Assembly: GCF_900115005.1 (NCBI RefSeq)
Contig: NZ_FOUY01000008.1
Span: 124,001 to 188,000 of the forward strand
Length of the DNA stretch: 64,000 nt
Direction of reading: 5' to 3'
Source: Pseudonocardia ammonioxydans
GTDB taxonomy: Bacteria > Actinomycetota > Actinomycetes > Mycobacteriales > Pseudonocardiaceae
This document shows, piece by piece, positions 1 through 7,971 of this stretch (positions are counted from its first letter, which is position 1; each line of letters begins with the position of its first letter). The notes beneath the pieces are model-generated. The model worked only from the letters and a program-made list of their open reading frames with translations. It searched no databases and was not told the origin of the DNA. The position numbers and the translations under genes were made by a program.

Positions 1-1
1 G

Positions 2-697
2 CTCGGCGTCCGGGACAACCTGGTCTTCCACGCCGCGTACCACGGGGTGGGCCGGGCCGAGCGCAACCGCCGCGCCGACACCCTGCTGGAACGGATGGGG
101 TTGTCCGACAAGGCGAAGGCGATCGCCGACGACCTCTCCGGCGGGCAGGCGCAGCGGGTCATGATCGCTCGGGCGTTGATGCACCGGCCCGAGGTGCTCT
201 TCCTCGACGAGCCCTCCACCGGGCTCGATCCGCAGGCACGGCTGTTCGTGCACGACCAGATCCGCTCGCTGCGCGACGAGGGGATCACGGTCGTGCTCAC
301 CACGCACGACATGGACGAGGCACACAAGCTCTCCGACCGGATCGGCATCGTCGACCACGGGACGCTGCTGGCCCTCGACACCCCGGACAAGCTGGTCCGC
401 GCCCTGCCCGGCAGCGCGACCGTCGAGGTCGTCGCCGAGCCCGGCCCCGGTGGCGTCGAGCCACTGCGCGTCGCGCTGGCCGGGCTGGACGGCGTCGCCC
501 GGGTCGAGACACCGCCGGGGCGCGCGCAGCCGGGCACCGAGGCGTTCCGTCTCTCGGTGACCTGCGAACCCTCGACGCTGCTCGCCCCGGTCGTCGACCT
601 GCTCGGGCGACACGGCGCCGGGGTGCGCGACGTGTCGCTGGGGGAGTCGACGCTCGAGGACGTCTTCATCGACCTGACCGGGAGGGACCTGCGATGA
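2..697 (+). CDS. ABC transporter ATP-binding protein (5' truncated), DrrA/CcmA type
   Basis: The ATPase of an ABC-2 type exporter, which powers the permease encoded next. The reading frame is open from the left edge, so the true start and the Walker A loop lie outside the window. Visible are the signature LSGGQAQRV, Walker B with catalytic Glu (LFLDEPSTGLDPQ), and the H-loop (LTTHDMDEA). A C-terminal extension ends in LEDVFIDLTGRDLR, the tail typical of DrrA-like drug or lipid export ATPases. The gene ends 13 bp before the permease start, so the two form one operon. The substrate cannot be told from sequence. Confidence 0.93.
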   Translation, partial: LGVRDNLVFHAAYHGVGRAERNRRADTLLERMGLSDKAKAIADDLSGGQAQRVMIARALMHRPEVLFLDEPSTGLDPQARLFVHDQIRSLRDEGITVVLTTHDMDEAHKLSDRIGIVDHGTLLALDTPDKLVRALPGSATVEVVAEPGPGGVEPLRVALAGLDGVARVETPPGRAQPGTEAFRLSVTCEPSTLLAPVVDLLGRHGAGVRDVSLGESTLEDVFIDLTGRDLR

Positions 698-710
698 GGA
701 GGATGGACCG

Positions 711-1475
711 GTGAGCGGGCGCGCGTTCCTGGCGGTGCTGCGCCGCGACGTCTACGTCACGGGCAGGGAGCTGCCCTCGTTCCTCGCCCAGACGCTGGTG
801 CAGCCGTTCTTCTTCCTGCTCGTGTTCGTCGTCGTCCTCGGCCGCGGCGGGTTCGTGGCCGAGGGCTACGGGGAGATCATGCTGCCCGGCCTGATCGCGC
901 TGAACGCGATGTTCGGCGCGCTGCAGAGCGTGACGCTGCCCCTGGTGTTCGAGCTGTCCTGGACCCGCGAGATCGACGACCGCCTGCTCGCGCCGATGCC
1001 GGTGTGGGCGGTGGCGGTCGAGAAGATCGTGTTCGCGGGCCTGCGCGGCCTGCTCGCGAGCCTGCTCATGGTGCCGATCGGGCTGCTGATGATCGACGTG
1101 CACTGGCCCGCCGACGGGCTGCTGCCCGCGTTCGCGATGGTCGTGCTCGGTTCGCTGCTCGGTGCCGCCATGGGCCTGACGATCGGAACGGCGGTGCCGC
1201 CTCGCCGGATCAACATCCTGTTCGCGGTGATCTTCACGCCGCTGCTGTTCACCGGCTCGGTGCAGTACCCGTGGCTGACCCTGCAGGACCTGCGCTGGTT
1301 CCAGGTGCTGTCCGCGCTGAACCCGCTGACCTACGTGAGCGAGGGGCTGCGCGCCGCGCTGGTGCCGGACGTCCCGCATCTGCCGCTGTGGGTCTGCGTC
1401 GTGGTGCCGGTGCTGGCGATCGTGCTGTTCACGCTGCTGGGCATCCGCGGGTTCCTGCGCCGCGCCCTGGACTGA
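711..1475 (+). CDS. ABC-2 type transporter permease
   Basis: Membrane partner of the upstream ATPase; 254 aa, the usual size for a DrrB-like ABC-2 permease. About six hydrophobic segments are visible (for example FFFLLVFVVVLG and LLASLLMVPIGLLMI). The conserved C-terminal stretch LNPLTYVSEGLRAAL is characteristic of the ABC-2 family. The GTG start has GAGGA upstream at good spacing, and the gap to the ATPase gene is short. Together the pair would make a half-size homodimeric exporter; no export cargo gene is visible in the window. Confidence 0.92.
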   Translation: MSGRAFLAVLRRDVYVTGRELPSFLAQTLVQPFFFLLVFVVVLGRGGFVAEGYGEIMLPGLIALNAMFGALQSVTLPLVFELSWTREIDDRLLAPMPVWAVAVEKIVFAGLRGLLASLLMVPIGLLMIDVHWPADGLLPAFAMVVLGSLLGAAMGLTIGTAVPPRRINILFAVIFTPLLFTGSVQYPWLTLQDLRWFQVLSALNPLTYVSEGLRAALVPDVPHLPLWVCVVVPVLAIVLFTLLGIRGFLRRALD

Positions 1476-1478
1476 CGG

Positions 1479-1484
1479 TAGCGT
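1479..1484 (+). promoter_or_regulatory. -10-like hexamer TAGCGT for a leaderless HAD gene
   Basis: TAGCGT fits the actinobacterial TANNNT -10 pattern and ends 7 nt before the GTG of the HAD gene. No Shine-Dalgarno is present, so transcription probably starts at or next to the GTG. No convincing -35 is seen. Confidence 0.4.
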
Positions 1485-1491
1485 CGCGCGG

Positions 1492-1905
1492 GTGGCGGAA
1501 GCACGCACCCTGCGCGGCCTGATCGTCGACTACGGCGGCGTCCTCGACGAGCCGGGCGGTGGAGACCGGCTGCTCGGCTACGTCCGCAGGGCGGGGGCCG
1601 CCGGTGTCCGGACGGTGCTGTTCTCCGGCGCCCACGCGGTGCCCGACGAGTGCGCCGCGGCCTTCGGCACCGTCCTGCTCGGCGCGGTCCGCGGTGCCCG
1701 CAAGCCCGCGCCGGACGCGTTCGCCGCGGCGGCCGCGGAGGCGGGCCTGGGGGCGGCGGAGTGCGTGGTCGTCGACGACCTCGGTGCCTGCGTGCGGGGC
1801 GCGGTCGCGGCGGGGGCGGTCGGCGTGCGGCACGTGGACGCCGGCACCACGCTCGCCGAGCTGGAGATCCTGCTGGGTGTGCCCGCGTCGGCCCGGACCG
1901 GCTGA
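1492..1905 (+). CDS. HAD-superfamily hydrolase-like protein, small
   Basis: A 137-aa HAD-fold protein. The N-terminal motif VDYGGVLDE stands where the nucleophile motif I (DxDGT/DxGGVL) is expected, so the first Asp (D of VDYGG) is kept. Motif II is a Ser near LFSGAHAV, motif III a Lys in GARKPAPDAF, and motif IV the acidic pair VVDDLGACVRGAV. It is shorter than a typical phosphatase (about 200 aa) because there is no real cap between motifs I and II. It is probably a small-molecule phosphatase of unknown substrate. The gene has its own leaderless-type promoter, 16 bp after the permease. Confidence 0.8.
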   Translation: MAEARTLRGLIVDYGGVLDEPGGGDRLLGYVRRAGAAGVRTVLFSGAHAVPDECAAAFGTVLLGAVRGARKPAPDAFAAAAAEAGLGAAECVVVDDLGACVRGAVAAGAVGVRHVDAGTTLAELEILLGVPASARTG

Positions 1906-1924
1906 CGGCCCGGCGCGCAGAGCG

Positions 1925-1956
1925 GAGGCGCCGTCCGTGATGGCGGACGGCGCCTC
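1925..1956. terminator. Bidirectional intrinsic terminator hairpin
   Basis: A perfect 13-bp stem (arms 1925-1937 and 1944-1956, arm GAGGCGCCGTCCG) with a 6-nt loop. It lies between the convergent HAD gene and the MT0933-like gene. There is no U-tract, as is usual in GC-rich actinobacteria. Confidence 0.8.
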
Positions 1957-2018
1957 GAGTTCACCGTCCCGGCGGCGCCGGGACGGTCCTGTCGCGCACC
2001 GGTGTCACCGGTGCGGTG

Positions 2019-2297
2019 TCACTGCTGGGGCGGCGGGGCCTGCCCCGGCGGCGGGGGCGGCGGAGCCTGGCCGGGCTGCTGCTGACCCTGCGGCGGCTGG
2101 CCGGGCTGCTGACCCTGCTGCTGCGAGGTCGTGTCACCCTCGCCGGTCCGCTCCCGGGCGAACTTCGTCGCGGTGTCGATGTGCTGCTCGTTGCCGGCGA
2201 ACTTCTTCTTGGCCGCGTCGCCCGCCTTGTTCAGCGCCTGATCGACCTTGTCGTCGTGCTTGCCGAGCAGTTCCTTGGCCTTGTCCAGGAAACCCAT
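2019..2297 (-). CDS. MT0933/Rv0909-type small 'antitoxin' family protein
   Basis: A 92-aa soluble protein starting MGFLDKAKELLGKHDDKVDQAL. This amphipathic, Lys-rich start is typical of the MT0933_antitox family (Rv0909-like). The last 35 residues are a low-complexity Gln/Pro/Gly tail (QQGQQPGQPPQGQQQ) not needed for the family match. No toxin partner (Rv0910-like) is adjacent. The upstream gene on the same strand is an lldD homologue ending 18 bp away, so the 'antitoxin' label should be treated with caution. A CsbD-like stress role is equally possible. Confidence 0.75.
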   Translation of the reverse strand: MGFLDKAKELLGKHDDKVDQALNKAGDAAKKKFAGNEQHIDTATKFARERTGEGDTTSQQQGQQPGQPPQGQQQPGQAPPPPPPGQAPPPQQ

Positions 2298-2315
2298 GCC
2301 GCCATCGTGGCGCGG

Positions 2316-3587
2316 TCAGCGCCCGGATGCACCCGCGGCGCGTCGTCCATTGGAGTGAGTGGCAGATCCGATCGGTGAACGGAGCCGGGCGTGTTCCGGG
2401 CGGAGGTCGTCGACCCTGGTCACCCCCAACAGCTGCATCGTGCGCTCCACCTCGGCCCGCAGGATCTCGACCGCCCGCTGCACACCGGCCTCGCCACCGG
2501 CCATCAGCCCGTAGAGGTACGCCCGCCCGACCAGCGCGGCCCGGGCACCCAGTGCCACCGCCGCGACGACGTCACCGCCGTGCATGATCCCGGTGTCGAC
2601 GAGGACCTCCGCGTCGTCCCCGAGCTCCTGGACGACCGGTTCCACCAGCTCGATCGGCACCGGGGCCCGGTCCAGCTGCCGGCCACCGTGGTTGGACAGC
2701 AGCACGGCGTCGGCGCCAGCGTCGACGACCCGGCGGGCGTCGGTCACCGACTGGACCCCCTTGATCACCAGCGTGCCGGACCAGTTCTCCCGCAGCCACG
2801 CGACGTCGTCGAGGGTCAGGGCCGGGTCGAACACCCGGTTGATCACCTCGAACGGCGTGCCGCCGCCGGCCGCGAGGCTCTCGAAGGTCAGCGGGTCGGT
2901 CGTGACGAGGTCGAACCACCAGCGTGGGTGCCGGGCACCGTCGAGGAACGTGCGCAACGACAGCGCGGGCGGGATGGACAGCCCGTTGCGGGTGTCGCGG
3001 CGGCGGTTCCCGCCGACCGGGGTGTCGACGGTCAGCACGAGCGTGTCGAACCCGGCGGCCCCGGCCCGGGAGACGAGCTCGTGGGCGACCGAACGGTCCC
3101 GCCAGAGGTAGAGCTGGAACCAGTGCCGGCCGCCGCGTCCGGCCTCGGCCACGCCCTCGATCGTCGTCGACCCCATGGTCGACAGCGCGTACGGGATGCC
3201 GGCCCGCGCCGCGACGGCGGCGACCGCACGTTCCCCCTCGGTGTGCATCATCCGTGTGAAGCCGGTCGGGGCCAGCGCGAACGGCAGGGCGGAGCGGTGC
3301 CCGAGGATCGTCCGGCCGGTGTCGACCCGCGACACGTCGCGCAGCACGGTGGGCGCGAACTCGACCGACGCCCAGACCTCACGGGCCCGGCGCAGGCTGA
3401 CCTCGTCCTCGGCGGCACCGTCGGTGTAGTCGAACACCGCCCGCGGGGCACGCTTGCGGGCGAGCACCCGCAGGTCGCCGATGCTCGTCGCGCGGGCCAG
3501 CTTCGCCGCCGTCCGGTCCAGTGTGAGGGGGGCCGGGCGCAGCAACGGCGCGAGCTCGGACGGGCGGGGCATGCGACGGCGCACCAT
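2316..3587 (-). CDS. lldD: FMN-dependent alpha-hydroxy-acid (L-lactate) dehydrogenase, LldD2-like
   Basis: Oxidises L-lactate or a related 2-hydroxy acid to the 2-oxo acid with FMN, probably feeding the quinone pool. The 423-aa protein has the family landmarks: FDYTDGAAEDE near the N-terminus, PTGFTRMMHTEGE, STMGSTTIEGVA, FQLYLWRDR, LTVDTPVGGNRRRDTR, the catalytic His motif SNHGGRQLD, and DTGIMHGGDVVAA. The last replaces the commoner DGGIRRG and matches my memory of mycobacterial LldD2 (Rv1872c). The frame is open for 88 codons further upstream, but that stretch is basic and low-quality and overlaps the DoxX gene. ATG 3587 starts MVRRRMPRPSELAP, with GGAGG about 17 nt upstream; an internal ATG (MPRPSE) is an alternative. 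Confidence 0.88.
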   Translation of the reverse strand: MVRRRMPRPSELAPLLRPAPLTLDRTAAKLARATSIGDLRVLARKRAPRAVFDYTDGAAEDEVSLRRAREVWASVEFAPTVLRDVSRVDTGRTILGHRSALPFALAPTGFTRMMHTEGERAVAAVAARAGIPYALSTMGSTTIEGVAEAGRGGRHWFQLYLWRDRSVAHELVSRAGAAGFDTLVLTVDTPVGGNRRRDTRNGLSIPPALSLRTFLDGARHPRWWFDLVTTDPLTFESLAAGGGTPFEVINRVFDPALTLDDVAWLRENWSGTLVIKGVQSVTDARRVVDAGADAVLLSNHGGRQLDRAPVPIELVEPVVQELGDDAEVLVDTGIMHGGDVVAAVALGARAALVGRAYLYGLMAGGEAGVQRAVEILRAEVERTMQLLGVTRVDDLRPEHARLRSPIGSATHSNGRRAAGASGR

Positions 3588-3722
3588 GGCCGCCGAGCCT
3601 AGGACCTCCGCCGGATTCGCACGACCAGCGCGCTCCCGGCCACCGGAGTAGGTGCGGCGCCACGTCGCGCGGGCCAGAATGGGCGCGGATCGCCGGTACG
3701 GCCCTGCCGCGGGGAGGTCGCG

Positions 3723-4157
3723 ATGACGGATGTGGCCGACCGGATCCTGCGGTCCCGGGTGCACCGGCGGGTCCCGCGGGCGGCGGCGGTCGTGCGCGTG
3801 GTCGTCGGTGCGCTGTTCGTGTGGTTCGGCGTCCCGAAGTTCACCGAGCACGCGGGCTGGGTCGCGGGGTTCGCGAGCTGGTCGCTGCCGGCGCCCTCGC
3901 TGCTCGTGTACGCCACCGGCAGCGTCGAGGTGCTGGGCGGCATCGCGCTGGTCCTCGCGCTCGGCGGTACGCCCGGGGTGCGGGCGGTCGCCGGGCTGCT
4001 CGCCCTGGTGATGGTCGGGGCCGTGTCGACCGCCGGGCTCCTCGGCGGGAACTCCGGCGCGCTCACCCTCGCCCCGGCGATGCTGATCGGCAGCCTCGTC
4101 GTCGTGTGGTCGACGACGGGGCCGCGGGGTCAGCCGCGGCGGCGCAGCAGCTCGTAG
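3723..4157 (+). CDS. DoxX-family membrane protein
   Basis: A small integral membrane protein (144 aa) with four hydrophobic segments. The DoxX-like signature is present (VRVVVGALFVWFGVPKFTEH, then GSVEVLGGIALVL). DoxX proteins associate with quinone or thiosulfate redox and oxidative-stress systems; the precise role here is unknown. GGGGAGG precedes the ATG at good spacing. The 3' end overlaps the convergent SpoU methyltransferase gene by 28 bp, so the two mRNAs are complementary there. Confidence 0.85.
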   Translation: MTDVADRILRSRVHRRVPRAAAVVRVVVGALFVWFGVPKFTEHAGWVAGFASWSLPAPSLLVYATGSVEVLGGIALVLALGGTPGVRAVAGLLALVMVGAVSTAGLLGGNSGALTLAPAMLIGSLVVVWSTTGPRGQPRRRSSS

Positions 4158-4903
4158 GCGGCGACCGCCCCGGCCGAGGCGACGTTGAGCGACTCCACCC
4201 CGCCGTACATCGGGAGCGACAACGTCCCGTCCAGCCGTGCGCGGACCTCGTCGGTCAGGCCCTCGGTCTCGTTGCCGAGCACCAGCGCGACGCGGTGCGG
4301 CAGCTCGGCGTCGAGCAGCGAGTCGCTGCCGGCGTCGAGCCCGAACACGGAGAACCCGGCCTCGTGCATGAGGTCGATCCCCTCGACGGCCGTGCCGCTG
4401 CGCAGCACCGGCGCGGAGAACGCCACCCCGGCCGACGCCTTGATCACCAGCGGGTCGATGGCGGGCACCCCGCGGCGGGGCAACAGCACGCCGTCGAGCC
4501 CGGCGGCCGTCGCGCTGCGCAGGATCATCCCGACGTTGGACGGGTTGGTGACGGCGTCGAGCACCAGCACCGAGGCCGGCCGCCGGGTCCCGAGGTCGGA
4601 CACGAACACCCCGAGCGGCGCCATGCGCGGGGCCACCACATCGGCCAGGACGCCCTGGTCGTGGCGGCCGTTACCGGCGAGCACCTTCACCCGCTGGGCC
4701 GACGCCCGCTGCACCGGCACACCCCGCCCGCGCGCCGCCGCGGTGATCTCACGTTCCCCACCGCCCCGGACGGAGTCGGCCAGCACGACCTTGTCCACCT
4801 CGAGCTCGGGGTCCGCCAGCGCCTCCAGCACGGGCTTGCGGCCGTAGACGGTGATGAAGCGGTCCTTGGGGGACACGGCTGCGGACGAGGCGTGGTCGGG
4901 CAC
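4130..4903 (-). CDS. SpoU/TrmH-family 23S rRNA (ribose-2'-O) methyltransferase
   Basis: A SPOUT-class methyltransferase that 2'-O-methylates RNA with SAM. The three SpoU motifs are intact: motif 1 NPSNVGMILRSA, motif 2 LVLGNETEGL, and motif 3 LPMYGGVESLNVASAGAVAAYEL, which forms the trefoil-knot cofactor site. An N-terminal SpoU substrate-binding domain (VYGRKPVLEAL) is present, as in RlmB/TsnR-like enzymes. I place the start at GTG 4903 (257 aa). The frame is open to a GTG/ATG at 4963, but that extension is basic and would overlap the start of the divergent acyltransferase gene. The exact target nucleotide is unknown. Confidence 0.88.
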   Translation of the reverse strand: MPDHASSAAVSPKDRFITVYGRKPVLEALADPELEVDKVVLADSVRGGGEREITAAARGRGVPVQRASAQRVKVLAGNGRHDQGVLADVVAPRMAPLGVFVSDLGTRRPASVLVLDAVTNPSNVGMILRSATAAGLDGVLLPRRGVPAIDPLVIKASAGVAFSAPVLRSGTAVEGIDLMHEAGFSVFGLDAGSDSLLDAELPHRVALVLGNETEGLTDEVRARLDGTLSLPMYGGVESLNVASAGAVAAYELLRRRG

Positions 4904-4948
4904 GCCGGCCAGAATCCCACGCGGACTTCGGATCTTCGCGTGCGGACG

Positions 4949-4954
4949 TAGGAT
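4949..4954 (+). promoter_or_regulatory. -10-like TAGGAT of a leaderless acyltransferase mRNA
   Basis: TAGGAT (TANNNT) ends 7 nt before ATG 4962 and no Shine-Dalgarno lies between them. The start of the divergent SpoU gene is about 45 bp away, so this is the core of a short divergent promoter. Confidence 0.4.
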
Positions 4955-4961
4955 CACCGCC

Positions 4962-6410
4962 ATGCCGTCCCGGCTCTCCGCGCTCGACGCCTCCTTCCTC
5001 TACCTGGAGGAGACGACCACGCCCATGCACGTCGGCGGGATCGCCGTGTTCGAACGACCGGCGGAGGGATTCGACTACGACCGGCTCGTCGAGCTGATCG
5101 AACAGCGGATCGCGCTGGTCCCGCGGTACCGGCAGAAGGTCCGCCACGTCCCCGGGAACCTGGCCCGCCCGGTGTGGGTCGACGACCCGGAGTTCGACAT
5201 CGCCTACCACGTGCGGCGCTCGGCGCTGCCCCGTCCGGGCAGCGAGGATCAGCTGACCGAGCTGGTCGGACGGCTGATGTCCCGGCCGCTGGACCACGCG
5301 CGCCCGCTGTGGGAGATGTACCTCGTCGAGGGTCTCGCCCCCGCGGCGTCCGTCGGCGGCGGGGACGGGCAGGGAGCGGGGCGGGTCGCCATCGTCACCA
5401 AGACCCACCAGGCGATGGTCGACGGCATCTCTGCGATCGACATCGGACAGGTGATCCTCGACGTCTCGGCCGAGCCGCGGGAGACCCCGGACGAGCTGTG
5501 GATGCCGCGGCCCGAGCCCAGCGACGGCCAGCTGATCATGGAGGCGATCGGGGAGGCCGTGACCCGGCCGACCGAGATCGTGGACAACGTCCGGGTCGCC
5601 GCCGGGGACGCGCTCGCGACCGTCGGCAAGGTGGCCGGGGCGGCGGGCAAGGTGCTCACGATGGCCCGCACCGCGGGCCGCCGGGCGCCCGGCCTGCCGC
5701 TCAACGCCGAGATCTCCACCCAGCGCCGGTTCGCGTTCGCCCGGACCGACCTGGAGGACTACCGCAGGGTGCGGGCAGCCTACGGCTGCGACGTCAACGA
5801 CGTCGTCCTCGCGGTGATCGCCGGGGCGCTGCGTACCTGGCTGATGTCGCGCGGCGAGCCGGTCGGCGGGTCGTCCACCGTGCGGGCGCTGGTCCCGCTG
5901 TCGGTGCGCGGCGAGGGCGACGTCCCGAGCTCGGCGACCGGTTCCTCGCTCGGCAACCGGGTGGCGTCGTTCCTGGTCGACCTGCCGGTGGGCGAGCCCA
6001 GCCCGCTCGTGCGGCTGCACCAGGTGACCCACCAGATGCGCGAGCACACCGACACCGGCGACGCCGTCGGCGCCGACACGCTCGTCCGGATCGGCGGGTT
6101 CGCCCCGCCGACGCTGCACGGGGTCGGGGCCCGCGCCGCCAGCGGGATGTCCCGGCACTTCTTCAACCTGGTCGTGACCAACGTGCCCGGCCCGCAGTTC
6201 CCGCTCTACGCGGCCGGTGCACGGATGCTGGAGATGTTCCCGGTGGTGCCGCTGGCCAAGGGCCAGGCGGTCTCCATCGGACTGACCAGCTACGACGGTG
6301 GCGTCTACTACGGACTCAACGGCGACCGGGACGCGATGGGCGACATCGACGTGTTCGCCGGGATGGTGAACGAGTCGCTCGACGAGCTGCTCGAGACCCT
6401 GCGGCAGTAG
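4962..6410 (+). CDS. WS/DGAT wax ester synthase / diacylglycerol O-acyltransferase
   Basis: Transfers an acyl group from acyl-CoA to a fatty alcohol or diacylglycerol, making storage lipids at the membrane. 482 aa, normal for the family. It begins MPSRLSALDASFLYLEE and has the family landmarks MHVGGIAVFE, PRYRQKVRHVPG, NDVVLAVIAGALRTWL and LVVTNVPGPQFPLY. The active-site motif HHxxxDG appears as HQAMVDG near residue 148: the first His and the DG are kept but the second His is Gln. I recall the same variant in a mycobacterial subgroup (Rv1425-like), so activity may be low or altered. The DUF6912 gene follows 39 bp downstream. Confidence 0.9.
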   Translation: MPSRLSALDASFLYLEETTTPMHVGGIAVFERPAEGFDYDRLVELIEQRIALVPRYRQKVRHVPGNLARPVWVDDPEFDIAYHVRRSALPRPGSEDQLTELVGRLMSRPLDHARPLWEMYLVEGLAPAASVGGGDGQGAGRVAIVTKTHQAMVDGISAIDIGQVILDVSAEPRETPDELWMPRPEPSDGQLIMEAIGEAVTRPTEIVDNVRVAAGDALATVGKVAGAAGKVLTMARTAGRRAPGLPLNAEISTQRRFAFARTDLEDYRRVRAAYGCDVNDVVLAVIAGALRTWLMSRGEPVGGSSTVRALVPLSVRGEGDVPSSATGSSLGNRVASFLVDLPVGEPSPLVRLHQVTHQMREHTDTGDAVGADTLVRIGGFAPPTLHGVGARAASGMSRHFFNLVVTNVPGPQFPLYAAGARMLEMFPVVPLAKGQAVSIGLTSYDGGVYYGLNGDRDAMGDIDVFAGMVNESLDELLETLRQ

Positions 6411-6449
6411 CCGCGCGATGCGGCGGCAGCCGCGAGAAAGGACCTCGAC

Positions 6450-6959
6450 GTGCGGATCTACCTCCCCGCGACCTGGCCGATGCTGGCCCGGACGGTCTCC
6501 ACCGGCAGCTTCGAGCCGCTCGGCGGGACCGCGTTCGCGCTGACCCCGAAGCTGCGTGAGTCCTACGTGGCCGGAGACGACGAGGAGCTCGAGTACGCCG
6601 CGATGAGCGAGGCGGCCCGGGCGTCGCTGCGGCTGCTCGCCGTCGAGTTCGGACTCGGCGAGACGGGCACCCCGGCCCGCCGGGTCGTCGTCGCCGCCGA
6701 CACCGACGACGTCACGCTGCGCCCCGACCTCGACGACGGTGCGGTCCGGTTGACCGGTCCCGTCCCGGTCGCGAAGATCGCCGCCGTGCACGTGGACCTG
6801 CCCGAGGCCGAGCACGCGGTGCGCGAGGCCGCCGCCGCCGTGGACAAGGCCGACCTGGGCGACCTCGACGCCGAGTTCCTGGTCGGCGAGGCGGAGGACC
6901 ACGAGCTGGCCTGGTACGCACCCTCCGAGCTGGCCTTCCTGGTGGAGCTTGGCTCGTGA
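6450..6959 (+). CDS. DUF6912 family protein
   Basis: A 169-aa soluble acidic protein beginning MRIYLPATWPMLARTVSTG, the conserved start of the DUF6912 family. In actinobacteria this family is often found beside acyltransferase genes, as here. No catalytic motif is visible; the middle (AEHAVREAAAAVDKADLGD) is helical. The GTG start is set by AAAGGA 8 nt upstream. The stop codon lies inside a palindromic repeat (6955-6996), which probably also ends the transcript. Function unknown. Confidence 0.8.
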   Translation: MRIYLPATWPMLARTVSTGSFEPLGGTAFALTPKLRESYVAGDDEELEYAAMSEAARASLRLLAVEFGLGETGTPARRVVVAADTDDVTLRPDLDDGAVRLTGPVPVAKIAAVHVDLPEAEHAVREAAAAVDKADLGDLDAEFLVGEAEDHELAWYAPSELAFLVELGS

Positions 6960-6996
6960 GTGGTTACCGCGGCCCTGACCGCGAAAACCACTCACG
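6955..6996. repeat. Palindromic repeat (copy 1) containing the stop codon of the DUF6912 gene
   Basis: Outer arms CGTGAGTGGTT (6955-6965) and its complement (6986-6996), two mismatches, then an inner 5-bp stem around a 6-nt loop. The TGA stop of the upstream gene is inside the left arm. A near-identical element is at 26767-26810, again on a stop codon. It can act as a terminator, and the shared sequence suggests a dispersed REP-like element. Confidence 0.7.
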
Positions 6997-7011
6997 GGGG
7001 AGGGGGACGGA

Positions 7012-7947
7012 ATGACCTTTGGCGCATCGCGACCGACCGAGGTGACCCGGGGCCTGGCGTTCCCGGAGGGGCCGGTGGCGCTGTCCGACGGCTCGGTGCT
7101 GGTCGTCGAGATCGCCGCGGGCCGGATCACCCGGGTGCTGCCCGACGGGACACACCGGACGGTCGCGGAGACCGGCGGTGGCCCGAACGGGGCCGCGATC
7201 GGGCCGGACGGCGCGGTGTACGTCTGCGACAACGGGGGCTTCAGCTGGCACACCCGGCCGGACGGCACCGTGTACCCGGGCAACCAGCCCGACGACTACA
7301 GCGGCGGGAAGATCCTGCGCGTCGACCTCGACACCGGGCAGACGCGCACGCTCTACGACGGCCTGCGCGGTCCGAACGACATCGTCTTCGACAGCTCCGG
7401 CGCGTTCTGGTTCACCGACCTCGGCAAGCGCCGGCCCCGGGAGATGGACCTCGGCGGGCTCTACCACGCCCGCCCGGACGGCTCGGCGATCAGCGAGGTC
7501 GTGCACCCGCTGACCACCCCGAACGGGGTGGGGCTCGCCCCGGACGGGTCGCGCCTCTACGTCGCCGAGACCGCCACCGGCCGCGTCTGGTGCTGGGAGG
7601 TGACCGCTCCCGGCGTCCTCGGCGCCCCGGACCTGCCCGGCCCGCCCGGCCCCGGCGACGCGCGGCTGCTGCACGGCTTCTCCGGCTTCCGCAACCTCGA
7701 CTCGCTCGCCGTCGACGCCGACGGCAACGTCTGCGTCGCGACGTTGGTCTCCGGCGAGGTCAGCGTGCTGTCGCCGGCGGGGGAGCTGCTCGGCACGGTC
7801 GCACCGCCCGAGCACGACCCCCACGTCACCAACATCTGCTTCGCCGGTGCGGGCTCCCGCGACGCGTGGATCACCTCGTCGGGCCGGGGCAGGCTCTACC
7901 ACTGCACCTGGCCGGTGGAGGGCCTGGACCTCGCGTTCCGCCGCTGA
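7012..7947 (+). CDS. SMP-30/gluconolactonase/LRE family protein
   Basis: A 311-aa six-bladed beta-propeller hydrolase, usually a Ca2+/Zn2+-dependent lactonase. Family signatures are the start LAFPEGPVALSDGSVLVVE (metal-ligand Glu in FPEGP), GGPNGAAIGPDGAVYVCDNGG, GLRGPNDIVFDSSGAFWFTD (ligand Asn in GPNDI) and TPNGVGLAPDGSRLYVAET (ligand region). The ATG is preceded by a strong purine-rich ribosome site (GGGGGAGGGGGACGGA). It stands alone between the palindromic element and a convergent lipoprotein gene. The substrate is not predictable; sugar-acid or xenobiotic lactones are typical. Confidence 0.88.
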   Translation: MTFGASRPTEVTRGLAFPEGPVALSDGSVLVVEIAAGRITRVLPDGTHRTVAETGGGPNGAAIGPDGAVYVCDNGGFSWHTRPDGTVYPGNQPDDYSGGKILRVDLDTGQTRTLYDGLRGPNDIVFDSSGAFWFTDLGKRRPREMDLGGLYHARPDGSAISEVVHPLTTPNGVGLAPDGSRLYVAETATGRVWCWEVTAPGVLGAPDLPGPPGPGDARLLHGFSGFRNLDSLAVDADGNVCVATLVSGEVSVLSPAGELLGTVAPPEHDPHVTNICFAGAGSRDAWITSSGRGRLYHCTWPVEGLDLAFRR

Positions 7948-7971
7948 TCCCGGCCGAGCGCGGTACCCGGT

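Noticed and set aside
2019..2297. A toxin-antitoxin pair at the MT0933-like gene
   Set aside because: No toxin-like gene is adjacent; the family name alone is not evidence of a working system.
3588..3851. 88-codon N-terminal extension of the LldD gene
   Set aside because: It overlaps doxX, is rich in Arg/His/Pro and lies before the family's normal start.
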